From contig JBEKTY010000047.1 of NCBI GenBank assembly GCA_049515555.1, forward strand, positions 1 through 61,856: a DNA stretch of 61,856 nt, given 5' to 3'. This stretch comes from JBEKTY01 sp049515555 (GTDB lineage Bacteria; Planctomycetota; Planctomycetia; Pirellulales; Thermoguttaceae). Positions 8,327 through 15,623 of the stretch are shown piece by piece. Positions within the stretch are counted from its first letter, which is position 1. Every line of letters begins with the position of its first letter. A program made the position numbers and the translations under genes. Under the pieces are notes generated by a model. The model saw nothing but the letters and a program-made list of their open reading frames with translations, made no database searches and was not told where the DNA came from.

Positions 8327-9181
8327 GTGAGTAAAGACTTTGCAAGCCAGGTGCTTCCGACGAGGCGGCGTGCATCATTCGTCGAGTTCGTTTCTGACCG
8401 TTCTTTCTGGCAGATTGCGGGGGCCGGCCTCCTTCTCTACCTCGGTCCTGTGATCCTCTTCTCAGCCTTCGAGGCTGCGTTGGCTTGCTCGGGACACCCT
8501 GTCGTCTATCGTCAGGACGCCCCTGCCGATATCTGGGAGATCCCCTACTTCAACTTCATCACCATCATCACCATCGGATATGGAGATCTCCGCCCAATCG
8601 GCGTGGGACGCCTCTTCTCGGTGATCGAGGGCGTACTTGGGGTTGGTGTCTTCAGCCTCCTGGTCGCGGCACTCACCGCGAAACTTCTGTCGCCCCGCAC
8701 GGAGTCAATCGTCTTCTCTCGGTTTGGCTACTACTGTACGGACCAACAGCGCTTCCTCCTGATATTCGTCAACACCACCAATAGTATCCTCGTCAATGTC
8801 GATATGACATCCTACTTCAAACTTGGAGGCGACTGGGCCGTGCGACCGCCCATTCGCACGCCTTTCGTCACTAAGTCCGTCCAGACTTTCTTCCTCGATC
8901 GGGAGCCTTTGGATGGGATCATTGCTCAGTTGGCAGACGGAGATGTCTTTCGCTTTGGCATCACTGGTTCTTTGGGCATATCCGCGTACTCGACCGCAGT
9001 CGAGTATCGGGCCGATGAGATCATAGTCTTGCGTAATAGGGATGCGCTGACTGCCTATGCGGGGTTTCGCTCACCTGATTTCCGGTCGGAGGACATTTCG
9101 GAGATGTTTCACTACCGCCCGGATGGGGCATTGACTCTCGCCGAGCATGTCGCATGTGAGCGAGGTGTAACAACGCAATGA
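8327..9181 (+). CDS. two-helix potassium channel with C-terminal cytosolic domain
   Basis: The 284-residue product has a first membrane helix at about 28-50, a pore loop, and a second helix at about 93-118. The selectivity filter TIGYGD (residues 82-87) is intact, which points to K+ selectivity. There is no voltage sensor. The remaining 160 residues are a soluble domain I cannot place; it has neither a visible RCK nucleotide-binding glycine pattern nor a cyclic-nucleotide-binding motif. The GTG start is well supported by GAGGAG six bases upstream. GC content is lower than the average of the window, as in the FRG gene before it, and the two are probably co-transcribed. A pore gated by the upstream protein is one possibility (inference). 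Confidence 0.85.
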   Translation: MSKDFASQVLPTRRRASFVEFVSDRSFWQIAGAGLLLYLGPVILFSAFEAALACSGHPVVYRQDAPADIWEIPYFNFITIITIGYGDLRPIGVGRLFSVIEGVLGVGVFSLLVAALTAKLLSPRTESIVFSRFGYYCTDQQRFLLIFVNTTNSILVNVDMTSYFKLGGDWAVRPPIRTPFVTKSVQTFFLDREPLDGIIAQLADGDVFRFGITGSLGISAYSTAVEYRADEIIVLRNRDALTAYAGFRSPDFRSEDISEMFHYRPDGALTLAEHVACERGVTTQ

Positions 9182-9908
9182 ACCCGATGGTGCCGCTCCG
9201 CGTCGCCCACGGGTTATGGCGGGCGTTCGATGCGCTCAACTTGCTTCGGTCGCCCCCACCGAGGCGTCCAAGGGGCTTCGGCCAAGATGCGTCGGTCACA
9301 TCGACCGACGCATCGAAACGGCACAGCCGAGATTAAGCCAAAAACGTTCCTATGCCGTGATGGTCTATCTGCTGGTGGATGTCGCGATTTATCCGGCGTT
9401 TGGTGGCAGCGTATTGCCATCTCGGCGGTCACGGCGCCGACCAGCCGTCAGGAAGGCGGTTTCTCCAGAGTGGCCGGCATCCTTCGATCTCAAACTGCGA
9501 ACGTCCCCGTCCGGCCTTGTGCCGGCGGGACGATGATTGACAACTACCAGCGGATTGCCCCGATAATACTCTCCCGGTGGCATCCGCCCGGCCCGCCGGG
9601 CCGGGCGGACGCCGCCGGAAGACAAGAAAGTCTCTTCGTTGCGGCGCCTGTAGTGGAGAATCGGCGCTCCGCGGGGACAAGCCCCACGGAGGCGTTCACA
9701 GACGGCAAAGCGTTCCGCGACCAGTAACGTTCACCATCCCGCACCAAGGTAGCACACAACGCTCCGTGTGCCGTCCGCTGAAGCGGAAGGCTCATTTCAT
9801 GCCCGGTTATTCGTTCCGTTGGGGCTGCCTGCAACCGGACGCTGAAGGCGTCCCGGGACGCCTTCAGCGTCCAAGCAAGGCAGGCCCGTTGGTGGGCCGC
9901 TCGGCTCC
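9182..9908. other. 727-bp gene-free stretch with several perfect palindromes
   Basis: No gene is supported. Three palindromes occur: 9286-9314 (12-bp arms, 5-base loop), 9583-9609 (13-bp arms around one base) and 9837-9872 (36 bp, perfect, no loop). A degenerate part of hairpin family D is at 9762-9787, sharing CTCCGTGTGCCGT and GCTGAAGCGGAA with the copy at 33969-34044. Confidence 0.75.
9837..9872. repeat. 36-bp perfect palindrome
   Basis: The half-site is GGACGCTGAAGGCGTCCC, followed directly by its exact complement. It lies 37 bp beyond the 3' end of a small minus-strand gene, so it could form a hairpin in that transcript, but there is no T-tract. Confidence 0.9.
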
Positions 9909-10160
9909 TTACGCCGCTCGTTCGCCTTTGGCCGGCTTAAGAGCGACGGTCCGCAGCGGGTTGCCATCCGCGTCGTAGAAATCCACGACGCCTCGATCCA
10001 CTGTCCAGACGGCGTAGCCCGTGTCGTAGCGGAATTTATGGGCGACGCGGCGTCCTTCCATAAGGGCGAAGGTACGGATCAGAGTGGCCGGGGCGGGGCA
10101 CAGGCCCAACTCGCTGAGCGTGGCAGTTACAAGCTCGGGGATGTGTGCGGACTGGTCCAC
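9909..10160 (-). CDS. small hypothetical protein
   Basis: This 83-residue frame has an ordinary protein-like composition, unlike the Arg/Pro-rich shadow frames around it. A likely beta-rich part is HKFRYDTGYAVWTVDRGVVD, followed by FYDADGNPLRTV. I do not recognise the family. The start is uncertain: the GTG at 10160 has no ribosome binding site, and an internal ATG (MEGRRVAHK) is possible. It ends the minus-strand run that begins with pheA. A telomere-like (GGGATTTA)n array sits just upstream. Confidence 0.55.
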   Translation of the reverse strand: MDQSAHIPELVTATLSELGLCPAPATLIRTFALMEGRRVAHKFRYDTGYAVWTVDRGVVDFYDADGNPLRTVALKPAKGERAA

Positions 10161-10165
10161 GGTCG

Positions 10166-10281
10166 AAAGGGATTTGGGGATTTGGGGATTTAGGGATTTA
10201 GGGATTTAGGGATTTAGGGATTAGGGATTTAGGGATTAGGGATTTAGGGATTAGGGATTGGGGATTGGGGATTGGGGATTT
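10166..10281. repeat. telomere-like (GGGATTTA)n array
   Basis: About 15 tandem copies of GGGATTTA, GGGATTA, GGGATTTG or GGGATTG lie here. The plus strand has G-runs of 3-4 spaced by 3-5 bases, so G-quadruplex formation is plausible. The rest of this 325-bp gap (10282-10485) holds a half copy of hairpin family B at 10426-10462 and otherwise nothing I recognise. Related arrays are at 26081-26175, 46476-46538, 47856-47980 and 56114-56191. Confidence 0.9.
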
Positions 10282-10425
10282 ATGGCGAGGTGGGCGAAGG
10301 GACGGTCCCCCGTTAACGCGGGATTTCCATGGCATCGTCCAGAAGCGTGGGCAGGGATCGGCTTTCGGGAAGAATCCGGCACAGGCAGCCTGGTTTGCCC
10401 AGATCACCGGCGTCTTGTGGATTCG

Positions 10426-10462
10426 CCTCACCCTAGCCCTCTCCCGGAGGGAGAGGGGACCG
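10426..10462. repeat. dispersed hairpin element, family B (half copy)
   Basis: One arm of the family: CCTCACCCTAGCCC leads into the palindrome CTCTCCCGGAGGGAGAG and ends GGGGACC. Full two-arm copies are at 16464-16588, 27156-27280 and 53625-53748. Confidence 0.85.
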
Positions 10463-10485
10463 GAAGGGGAGAGTCCCCGCGCCCG

Positions 10486-11787
10486 TTATTTCTTTCCGCC
10501 TTCCGCCTTCCGCCTTCCGCCTTCGCCCCCGCCCCCGCCTTCCGCCTTCCGCCCTCCGCCTTCGGCCTTCGGCCCTCCGCCTTCGGCCGGCGGCTCGTCG
10601 GGCGGGCCGAGGAGCCGTTCCAATTCGCGGCCCAGCCGCTCGCCGCGGGCGGCCAGCGTTACGACCTTGCCGTCGCGGCCCACGAGAATCTGCTGCGGAA
10701 TGCCGAAGATGCCGTAGTAGGTGGCCATCGACTTCTCGGTGCCGGCGGCCTCGGTATTATCGAGCAGCACGGTCCAGGGATGCTTCTCCTTATCGAGGAA
10801 TTCATCGAGCGCGCTGCGGTCGCGATCCAGGCTGACGCTCACCACGTCGAAGCCGTGGCGGTGATAGGCCTCGTAGTTGCGGGCGATGTTGGGCAGCTCG
10901 GCGCGACAGGGACCGCACCAGGTGGCGAAGAAATCCACCAGCACGACCTTGCCCTTGTATTTGCTCCACTGGAAGGGTTTACCGGCGGGGGTGACGCCCG
11001 AGAGGACGAACGTTTTTCCGACCAATCCCAGGCGGCGTGCGGCGCCCTGCATCATGGCGGCCATGGGGGCGACTTTCGGGTCGTCGCTGGCGGCGATGAT
11101 CCGGCCCAGCTCGGCGTAGGCCCGGACGGCCAACTCGGCGTCGCCGCCATGCTCGACGGCCGTGGCCGTCTGGAGGGCCAGTCCGGCGGCGGCGCGGTCG
11201 ATGGGGTCCGCCTTCAGGAGCCGCTTGACCTCGGCCACGAGATCGAGAAGCTGGGCGTGGCTGAGGCCGGCATGCCGGGCGCGAATCTGGAGCACCGCCA
11301 GGCGGACCTCCCGCGCCAGGGTCGTCAAGCCGGCCTTCTCCAGCTCGGCGGCGAAACCTCCGATCTTCTTCGCCGCGTCCGGATCGCCCATCCGGTCGAG
11401 TATCTGCAAGGCCATCAGCTTGTACTGCACCGCGGCATGGGCCTGCTCGGGGCTGGGCTTGGCGGCGAGGATCCTTTCGGCGGCCTCCAGCAGCGCCGCA
11501 GCCTGCTTTTTCAGGAACGCCTGCACCACCTCGCGGCTGTCGGAGGTGGGCCGGGCCTCTTTGAGTTCGTCGATGTACTTCAGCAGTTCTTCGGGCGTGC
11601 CCTTGGGAACCACCAACGGATCCGGCGGCTGGGCCGGTGTGTCGCTGCCGGGGGCCGGCCGGCCGGCCGCCAGAAGCAGCGCCGCGAAGGCCACAATTAG
11701 CTGGGAGGGGGACAGTCCCATTTTCGTCGGACGAAAATCGGGACAGTCCCCGGTCTGGCAAGTCTTCAGGCACGATCGACAGATCAC
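10486..11787 (-). CDS. exported TlpA-like thioredoxin-fold protein
   Basis: From the GTG at 11787 the product has 433 residues. It has a signal region at about 25-45 (LIVAFAALLLAAG), a helical domain at about 60-230, and a thioredoxin/redoxin domain at about 250-390 with the redox motif WCGPC at 290-294. TlpA-like proteins reduce disulfides outside the cytoplasm. The start overlaps the coaB stop in GTGA, with AAGGAG six bases upstream, which suggests translational coupling. Both ends are repeat-derived. Residues about 12-28 (GDCPDFRPTKMGLSPS) are read from an inverted repeat at 11707-11751, and the last 35 or so residues (Lys-Ala-Glu-Gly-Gly-rich) are read from a (CTTCCGC)n array. Confidence 0.88.
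   Translation of the reverse strand: MICRSCLKTCQTGDCPDFRPTKMGLSPSQLIVAFAALLLAAGRPAPGSDTPAQPPDPLVVPKGTPEELLKYIDELKEARPTSDSREVVQAFLKKQAAALLEAAERILAAKPSPEQAHAAVQYKLMALQILDRMGDPDAAKKIGGFAAELEKAGLTTLAREVRLAVLQIRARHAGLSHAQLLDLVAEVKRLLKADPIDRAAAGLALQTATAVEHGGDAELAVRAYAELGRIIAASDDPKVAPMAAMMQGAARRLGLVGKTFVLSGVTPAGKPFQWSKYKGKVVLVDFFATWCGPCRAELPNIARNYEAYHRHGFDVVSVSLDRDRSALDEFLDKEKHPWTVLLDNTEAAGTEKSMATYYGIFGIPQQILVGRDGKVVTLAARGERLGRELERLLGPPDEPPAEGGGPKAEGGGRKAEGGGGGEGGRRKAEGGKK
10487..10590. repeat. (CTTCCGC)n heptad array inside a gene end
   Basis: About 13 imperfect 7-base units on the plus strand encode, on the minus strand, the KAEGGGR-type tail of the TlpA-like protein up to its stop codon. The same family is intergenic at 24493-24702 and 31788-31876. 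Confidence 0.85.
11707..11751. repeat. inverted repeat inside the TlpA-like gene
   Basis: The arms read GGGGACAGTCCCATTTTCGT and the near-exact complement with two mismatches, around a GG centre. The outer part GGGACAGTCCC is itself palindromic. It encodes the segment GDCPDFRPTKMGLSPS before the hydrophobic core of the signal peptide. Confidence 0.8.
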
Positions 11788-12437
11788 TTTGAGCTCCTTG
11801 GGTTGGGTTTGGCGATCAGGCGTTGCTCGATGAGGTTGAAGAGGCTGCGGGCGACGCGCCGCTTGCCGCCTAAGAGCGCGGCCAGGATGCGGCCGGCCGG
11901 GTCGAGCACTTCGAGCCGCGTGCGGGGCGAATCGATCGCGGCCGGGCCGTTCACGACGACCAGGTCGCACCGCTTGCGCTCCAGCTTCTGCTGCGCCCGC
12001 AAGTGGCGGTCTTCGGTCTCCAGGGCGAAGGCCACCATCCATTGCACGGTCTTGATCTGGCCTAGCCGGGCGACGACGTCGGGCGTTTCGACGAGCCGCA
12101 GCGACAGGGGCCCGCCCGTCTTGCGAATCTTCCGGGCGGCGATCATCCGGGGCCGGTAATCGCAAGGGGCGGCCACGGCGATCAGGCCGCTGCAACGGGG
12201 GAAGACCGCCAGGCACTCGGCCAGCAGCTCCTCGGTGGAGACGACGCGGATTACGCGGGCCGCCGGCGGATATCGGACCTCGACCGGCCCGCTGACGATC
12301 AGCACCTCGTGGCCGGCGCGGAGGGCCGCCTCGGCCAGGGCCTGGCCCATCCGCCCGCTGGAGCCGTTGGTCAGATAGCGGACCGGGTCCAGGTACTGGC
12401 GGGTGGGGCCGGAGGTGATTAGGATGCGTTGCGGCAT
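11784..12437 (-). CDS. coaB: phosphopantothenate-cysteine ligase (CoaB domain, stand-alone)
   Basis: The 217-residue protein is the CoaB half of the coenzyme A enzyme that is usually fused as CoaBC. It joins cysteine to 4'-phosphopantothenate. Visible motifs are ILITSGPTRQYLDPVRYLTN with GSSGRMG at the N-terminus, AAPCDYRP near residue 90 and a KIRKTGGPLSLRLVETPD segment that fits the loop over the acyl-phosphate intermediate. CoaC is a separate gene 211 bp upstream, with a heptad cassette in between. Phosphopantothenate would pass from this enzyme to CoaC. The gene ends in a four-base overlap with the TlpA-like gene. Confidence 0.9.
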   Translation of the reverse strand: MPQRILITSGPTRQYLDPVRYLTNGSSGRMGQALAEAALRAGHEVLIVSGPVEVRYPPAARVIRVVSTEELLAECLAVFPRCSGLIAVAAPCDYRPRMIAARKIRKTGGPLSLRLVETPDVVARLGQIKTVQWMVAFALETEDRHLRAQQKLERKRCDLVVVNGPAAIDSPRTRLEVLDPAGRILAALLGGKRRVARSLFNLIEQRLIAKPNPRSSK

Positions 12438-12440
12438 GAG

Positions 12441-12665
12441 GGGAGGAGGTAGAAGTCAGGAGGTAGAAGTCAGGAGTCAGAAGTCAGAAGTCGGGAGGGA
12501 GAGGAGTGGGGAGTGGGGAGGGGGGAGGGGTGAGTGGGGAGTGGGGAGTGGTGAGTGGTGAGTGGCGAGAGCCGGGAGCCGGGAGCCGGGGGGCTTGCCC
12601 CCGGCATTTTCTTCTTACTTCCGACTTCTGACTCCTGACTTCTGACTTCTAGCTTCCGACTCCTA
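12441..12665. repeat. heptad cassette, family A, copy 1
   Basis: A left arm of GGAGTCA/GAAGTCA/GAAGTCG units is followed by (GAGTGGG/T/C)n and (GCCGGGA)n. Then come the hairpin GGGGGCTTGCCCCC and a right arm of the complementary heptads (ACTTCTG, ACTCCTG). The arms could pair. The right arm runs into the end of coaC and supplies its stop codon. The cassette fills the whole coaC-coaB spacer. Confidence 0.85.
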
Positions 12666-13188
12666 GCTTTTTCGCGATGAAGTCGAAAATCTTCTGCGGA
12701 CTCGCCATGCGTCCGGGGCCCAGTTCGCCGCAGCTTAGGTAGCCTTCCTCGGGGTCGAGAAACAGCACGCCATCGGCGCGGAGCTGGGCCACGTTGCGCC
12801 GCACGGCGGGCTTCTGCCACATCTGGGCGTTCATGGCGGGGGCCATGACGATCGGGCCGGCCATGGTCAGCAGGACCGTGCTCAGCAGGTCGTCGGCCAG
12901 CCCGCAGGCCGCCTTGGCCAGGATGTTGGCCGTGGCCGGGGCGACGCAGAGCAGCTCGGCCTTGCGGGCGAGCTCGATGTGCGGATGGCCGCCGCGGCCG
13001 AACACGGCCGTGCCCACCGGCCGGCCGGTGAGGGCCTCGAACGTCTTGGGCCCCACCAGCCGGGCGGCCGAGCGAGTCATGACGACCGAGACCCCGGCCC
13101 CGGCCTGGACCAATTGGCTCACCAGGGCGGCGGTCTTGAAGGCGGCAATGCCGCCGCTGACGCCGATGAGCAACTCGCGGTCTTTCAT
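12649..13188 (-). CDS. coaC: phosphopantothenoylcysteine decarboxylase (CoaC domain, stand-alone)
   Basis: The 179-residue flavoprotein of the HFCD family decarboxylates phosphopantothenoylcysteine in coenzyme A synthesis. Motifs present are LLIGVSGGIAAFKTAALVSQ at the N-terminus, the HIELARKAELLCVAPATANI stretch with the catalytic histidine, APAMNAQMWQKPAVRRN with the PxMNxxMW signature, and the substrate-clamp segment GYLSCGELGPGRM with the catalytic cysteine. All key residues seem intact. The last residues (LGVGS) and the TAG stop are read from the family A heptad array. It is downstream of rpoZ, an order (yicC, gmk, rpoZ, coaBC) seen in many bacteria. Confidence 0.92.
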   Translation of the reverse strand: MKDRELLIGVSGGIAAFKTAALVSQLVQAGAGVSVVMTRSAARLVGPKTFEALTGRPVGTAVFGRGGHPHIELARKAELLCVAPATANILAKAACGLADDLLSTVLLTMAGPIVMAPAMNAQMWQKPAVRRNVAQLRADGVLFLDPEEGYLSCGELGPGRMASPQKIFDFIAKKLGVGS

Positions 13189-13195
13189 TTTGAAG

Positions 13196-13333
13196 CTTTC
13201 AGCAATCAGCGATCGGCGTTCAGCAATCAGCGTTCAGCTTTCAGCGGGCGGCTGGCAGCTTTCGGCCATGGGCCACGGGGCGTGAGCCGCTGCGTGCTCA
13301 CTGCTGATCGCTGACCGCTGACCGCTGATCGCT
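13196..13333. repeat. heptad cassette, family F: (TCAGCGA)n arms
   Basis: The left arm is TCAGCAA TCAGCGA TCGGCGT and further 7-base variants. The right arm (from about 13301) is GCTGATC GCTGACC GCTGACC GCTGATC, which is the complement of the same unit. A GC-rich centre of about 55 bp separates them. It fills the spacer between rpoZ and coaC. Confidence 0.8.
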
Positions 13334-13337
13334 CCTA

Positions 13338-13595
13338 TCACAGCGTGCGGAAGTCCAGGTCCGGCGGTCCGCCGGCCTGGGCGCCCGCTATCTGCACGTT
13401 CATTTCCGAATCGAGGAAGATTTTGTCCTGGATGATCTCGTTGATCACGATCTGCATTTTGTTGTCGCTCTTTACGTCGACCAGGGGCCGGGCGCCGGCG
13501 TTGATGGCGACCAGCCGTTTCTGGATGAGGGTGGAGAGCTTGAACCGCCCGCCCACCTTGTTCACAATGCCTTCTTCGCGCAATTCGTCAATCAT
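13338..13595 (-). CDS. rpoZ: DNA-directed RNA polymerase omega subunit
   Basis: The 85-residue protein matches omega by the segment GGRFKLSTLIQKRLVAINAG and the following RPLVDVKSDNKMQIVINEII. Omega helps fold and hold the beta' subunit. Its 5' end overlaps the gmk 3' end by 8 bp, the usual gmk-rpoZ arrangement. The helical N-terminal part (MIDELREEGIVNKV) is slightly longer than in many proteobacterial omegas. Confidence 0.92.
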   Translation of the reverse strand: MIDELREEGIVNKVGGRFKLSTLIQKRLVAINAGARPLVDVKSDNKMQIVINEIIQDKIFLDSEMNVQIAGAQAGGPPDLDFRTL

Positions 13596-14184
13596 TCCGG
13601 TCGATCTCCCATTGGTTGGTGAGGATATCGCAGATTTGTCGGACGGCCCGGGCCAGGTCGTCGTTGACGACCTGGTAACGATAACGGTGGGCCAGGCCGA
13701 GTTCGGAGTGTGCCTGTTGCAGGCGTTGCTCGAGGGCCTGTTGGGACTCGGTGCCCCGCCCGATAAGGCGGCCGCGAAGTTCCTCGAGCGAGCCGGGGTG
13801 GACGAAGATGGTGATGGCGTCCGGGTAGCGGTCCATGACGGCCTGGGCCCCCTGGACGTCGATATTCAGGAGCACCCACTGGCCGGCCTCCAGGCGGGCG
13901 GTGGTCTCGCTGAGCAAGGTGCCGTACCACACGCCGCTCCGGAAGACATCGAAACATTCGAGGAACTCGCCGCTTAGCCGTCGCCTTTGGAATTCCAGGG
14001 GGGTGAGGAAGTGATAGTCCAGGCCGTCGGTCTCGCCGGGCCGCGGCGGCCGCGTGGTGGCCGACACGCTGCGGACCAGCGGCAGCCCACAGCGGTGCAG
14101 GAGTTGCTCGAGCACGGTCGTCTTGCCCGCCCCCGAGGGACCCGAAACGACGATCAATCTTCCGCGCGGCGCGTGTGGCATCAT
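13588..14184 (-). CDS. gmk: guanylate kinase
   Basis: The 198-residue enzyme phosphorylates GMP to GDP with ATP. It has the P-loop GPSGAGKTT near residue 15, the GMP-binding SATTRPPRPGETDGLDYHFL segment (about 42-61), LLNIDVQGAQAV near 107 and the lid-region arginines in RLIGRGTES. Length and order of motifs are typical. It overlaps yicC by 4 bp (ATGA) upstream and rpoZ by 8 bp downstream, so the three genes are translationally linked. Confidence 0.95.
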   Translation of the reverse strand: MMPHAPRGRLIVVSGPSGAGKTTVLEQLLHRCGLPLVRSVSATTRPPRPGETDGLDYHFLTPLEFQRRRLSGEFLECFDVFRSGVWYGTLLSETTARLEAGQWVLLNIDVQGAQAVMDRYPDAITIFVHPGSLEELRGRLIGRGTESQQALEQRLQQAHSELGLAHRYRYQVVNDDLARAVRQICDILTNQWEIDRND

Positions 14185-15065
14185 TCAACGTTTTGGATCA
14201 TCTCCCGGATCCGCTCCAGGGCCGTCTTGATCTCGATCACCTGCTTGGCGATCTCGATGTCGGCGGCCTTGGAGCCGATCGTATTCGCCTCGCGGACCAT
14301 CTCCTGGGTGAGGAATTCGAGCTTGCGGCCCGAGCTTTCGGGCAGGTCCACGCTGTCCTGGAACTGGTCCAGGTGGCTGCGGAGGCGGCAGATTTCCTCG
14401 GAGATATCGGCCCGGTCGGCCAGCAGGGCGAGCTCCTTGATGACCGCGGCCGGGTCCGCGGCGAGCTGGTGCTCGGCCAGGGCCTTGTTGAGGCGTTCTT
14501 CCAAGCGGTGGCGACAGGCGGCCAGGGCCAGCGGCGCCTGGCGGTCGATTGTCAGCAACCCGGCGGCGATTGTGGCGCGATGGGCGGTGAGGTCGGCGGC
14601 CATGGCCCGCCCCTCCGCGGCCCGCATGTGGGCCAGATTCCGCAGGGCCTCCTCGACGGCGGCGCAGACGGCCGGCCAGTCGGCCTCGGGATCGAAGGCC
14701 GTCGCCGCCCGGTCGTCGACCACGCCCGGCAGGGGCAGCAAGGCCGCGATGGGCACCAGGGGGTCCTCCTGCCACTGCCCGCACAGCGCGCGGAGCTGCT
14801 CGCGGTAGCCCCGCAGGACCGCGGCGTTGATCTGGAAATCGTCGGCCGACCAGGCGCGATCGATCCGCAGGTTGACCTGCACCGTGCCCCGGCGAATGGT
14901 CTCCCGGACGAGCTGCTCGATGCGGGACTCGAGCACGCCGTAGCCCTCGCTGGCCCGAACCGTCAGCTTGAAGAAACGGTTGTTGATGGCGCGGACCTCG
15001 ACCGTGACGGCCAAGCCGTCTCGGTGATAGTGCGACTGACCGAAACCGGTCATGCTCAGAAGCAT
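14181..15065 (-). CDS. yicC: YicC-family protein (predicted endoribonuclease)
   Basis: The 294-residue protein has both conserved ends of the YicC family. These are MLLSMTGFGQSHYHRDG with the following VEVRAINNRFFKL, and the C-terminal GRKLEFLTQEMVREANTIGS and IEIKTALERIREMIQNVE. Family members are reported to cut RNA (family knowledge). It opens the yicC-gmk-rpoZ unit. The ATG at 15065 lies just after a GGTCCTCCC segment and has no strong ribosome binding site. Confidence 0.93.
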   Translation of the reverse strand: MLLSMTGFGQSHYHRDGLAVTVEVRAINNRFFKLTVRASEGYGVLESRIEQLVRETIRRGTVQVNLRIDRAWSADDFQINAAVLRGYREQLRALCGQWQEDPLVPIAALLPLPGVVDDRAATAFDPEADWPAVCAAVEEALRNLAHMRAAEGRAMAADLTAHRATIAAGLLTIDRQAPLALAACRHRLEERLNKALAEHQLAADPAAVIKELALLADRADISEEICRLRSHLDQFQDSVDLPESSGRKLEFLTQEMVREANTIGSKAADIEIAKQVIEIKTALERIREMIQNVE

Positions 15066-15266
15066 GGGAGGACCGCTTGTGAGGTGAGGTTGCTCAACCT
15101 GTGGCCGCCCCCGTGGGGCTTGCCCCCACGGAGCGCTGATTCGTCATACAACGCCGAAAAACCGCCTTTTTTTTGCCTTCCGGCGGCGGGGGGCCCGGCC
15201 CCCCGGGCGGGGGGGCCCCGGCCGGCGGGCACGGGTTAACCGGACGGGGACGTTTTCAGTTTGGGG

Positions 15267-15623
15267 TTACTTTGCGGGCTGGCTGTCGCCACCTGCGGGC
15301 GGGCCGGGCGCGGAGGCCGGCCCGGGGGTATCGGGCGCGGTGGGGGCGGACTCGTTGGCCGCACCGCCCATCGTTTCAATCTTCGCCGTCCCCGTGACGC
15401 CGTAATACTTAATGGCCACCAGGCAGAGCACGATCCAAAAGGCAGCCACGCCGATGGTAATGCGGGTGAACAGGTCGCCGGCCTTGGTTCCGAAGGCGCT
15501 TTGCCCGCCCATGCCGCCCAGGGCCCCCGTCAAGCCGCCCCCCTTGCCCCGCTGGATCAGCACCAGCAGGATCAAAAAGACGGCGGTCAGCAACAGCAAC
15601 ACCATGAACAGGTAATAGAACAT
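15267..15623 (-). CDS. secG: preprotein translocase subunit SecG
   Basis: From the ATG at 15623 the protein has 118 residues with two membrane helices, FYYLFMVLLLLTAVFLILLV at the N-terminus and ITIGVAAFWIVLCLVAIKYY near 55-75. Between them is the glycine-rich loop RGKGGGLTGALGGMGGQSAF that marks SecG, and the tail is Pro/Ala-rich. SecG assists SecYE in protein export. Its start codon overlaps the tpiA stop (TAATG). The next 200 bp to yicC hold a hairpin-prone GC tract (15176-15240) and a run of eight T residues at 15168-15175. Confidence 0.9.
   Translation of the reverse strand: MFYYLFMVLLLLTAVFLILLVLIQRGKGGGLTGALGGMGGQSAFGTKAGDLFTRITIGVAAFWIVLCLVAIKYYGVTGTAKIETMGGAANESAPTAPDTPGPASAPGPPAGGDSQPAK

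Noticed and set aside
9216..9834. Several overlapping frames of 75-165 codons in the palindrome-rich stretch
   Set aside because: No motif, no ribosome binding site, and frames overlap on both strands with shadow-like composition.
10166..10281. Real chromosome end or telomere
   Set aside because: The array is internal, short and repeated at several intergenic places on both strands.
15168..15240. Rho-independent terminator in the secG-yicC gap
   Set aside because: The T-run precedes the GC-rich hairpin on the plus strand, the wrong order for either strand.
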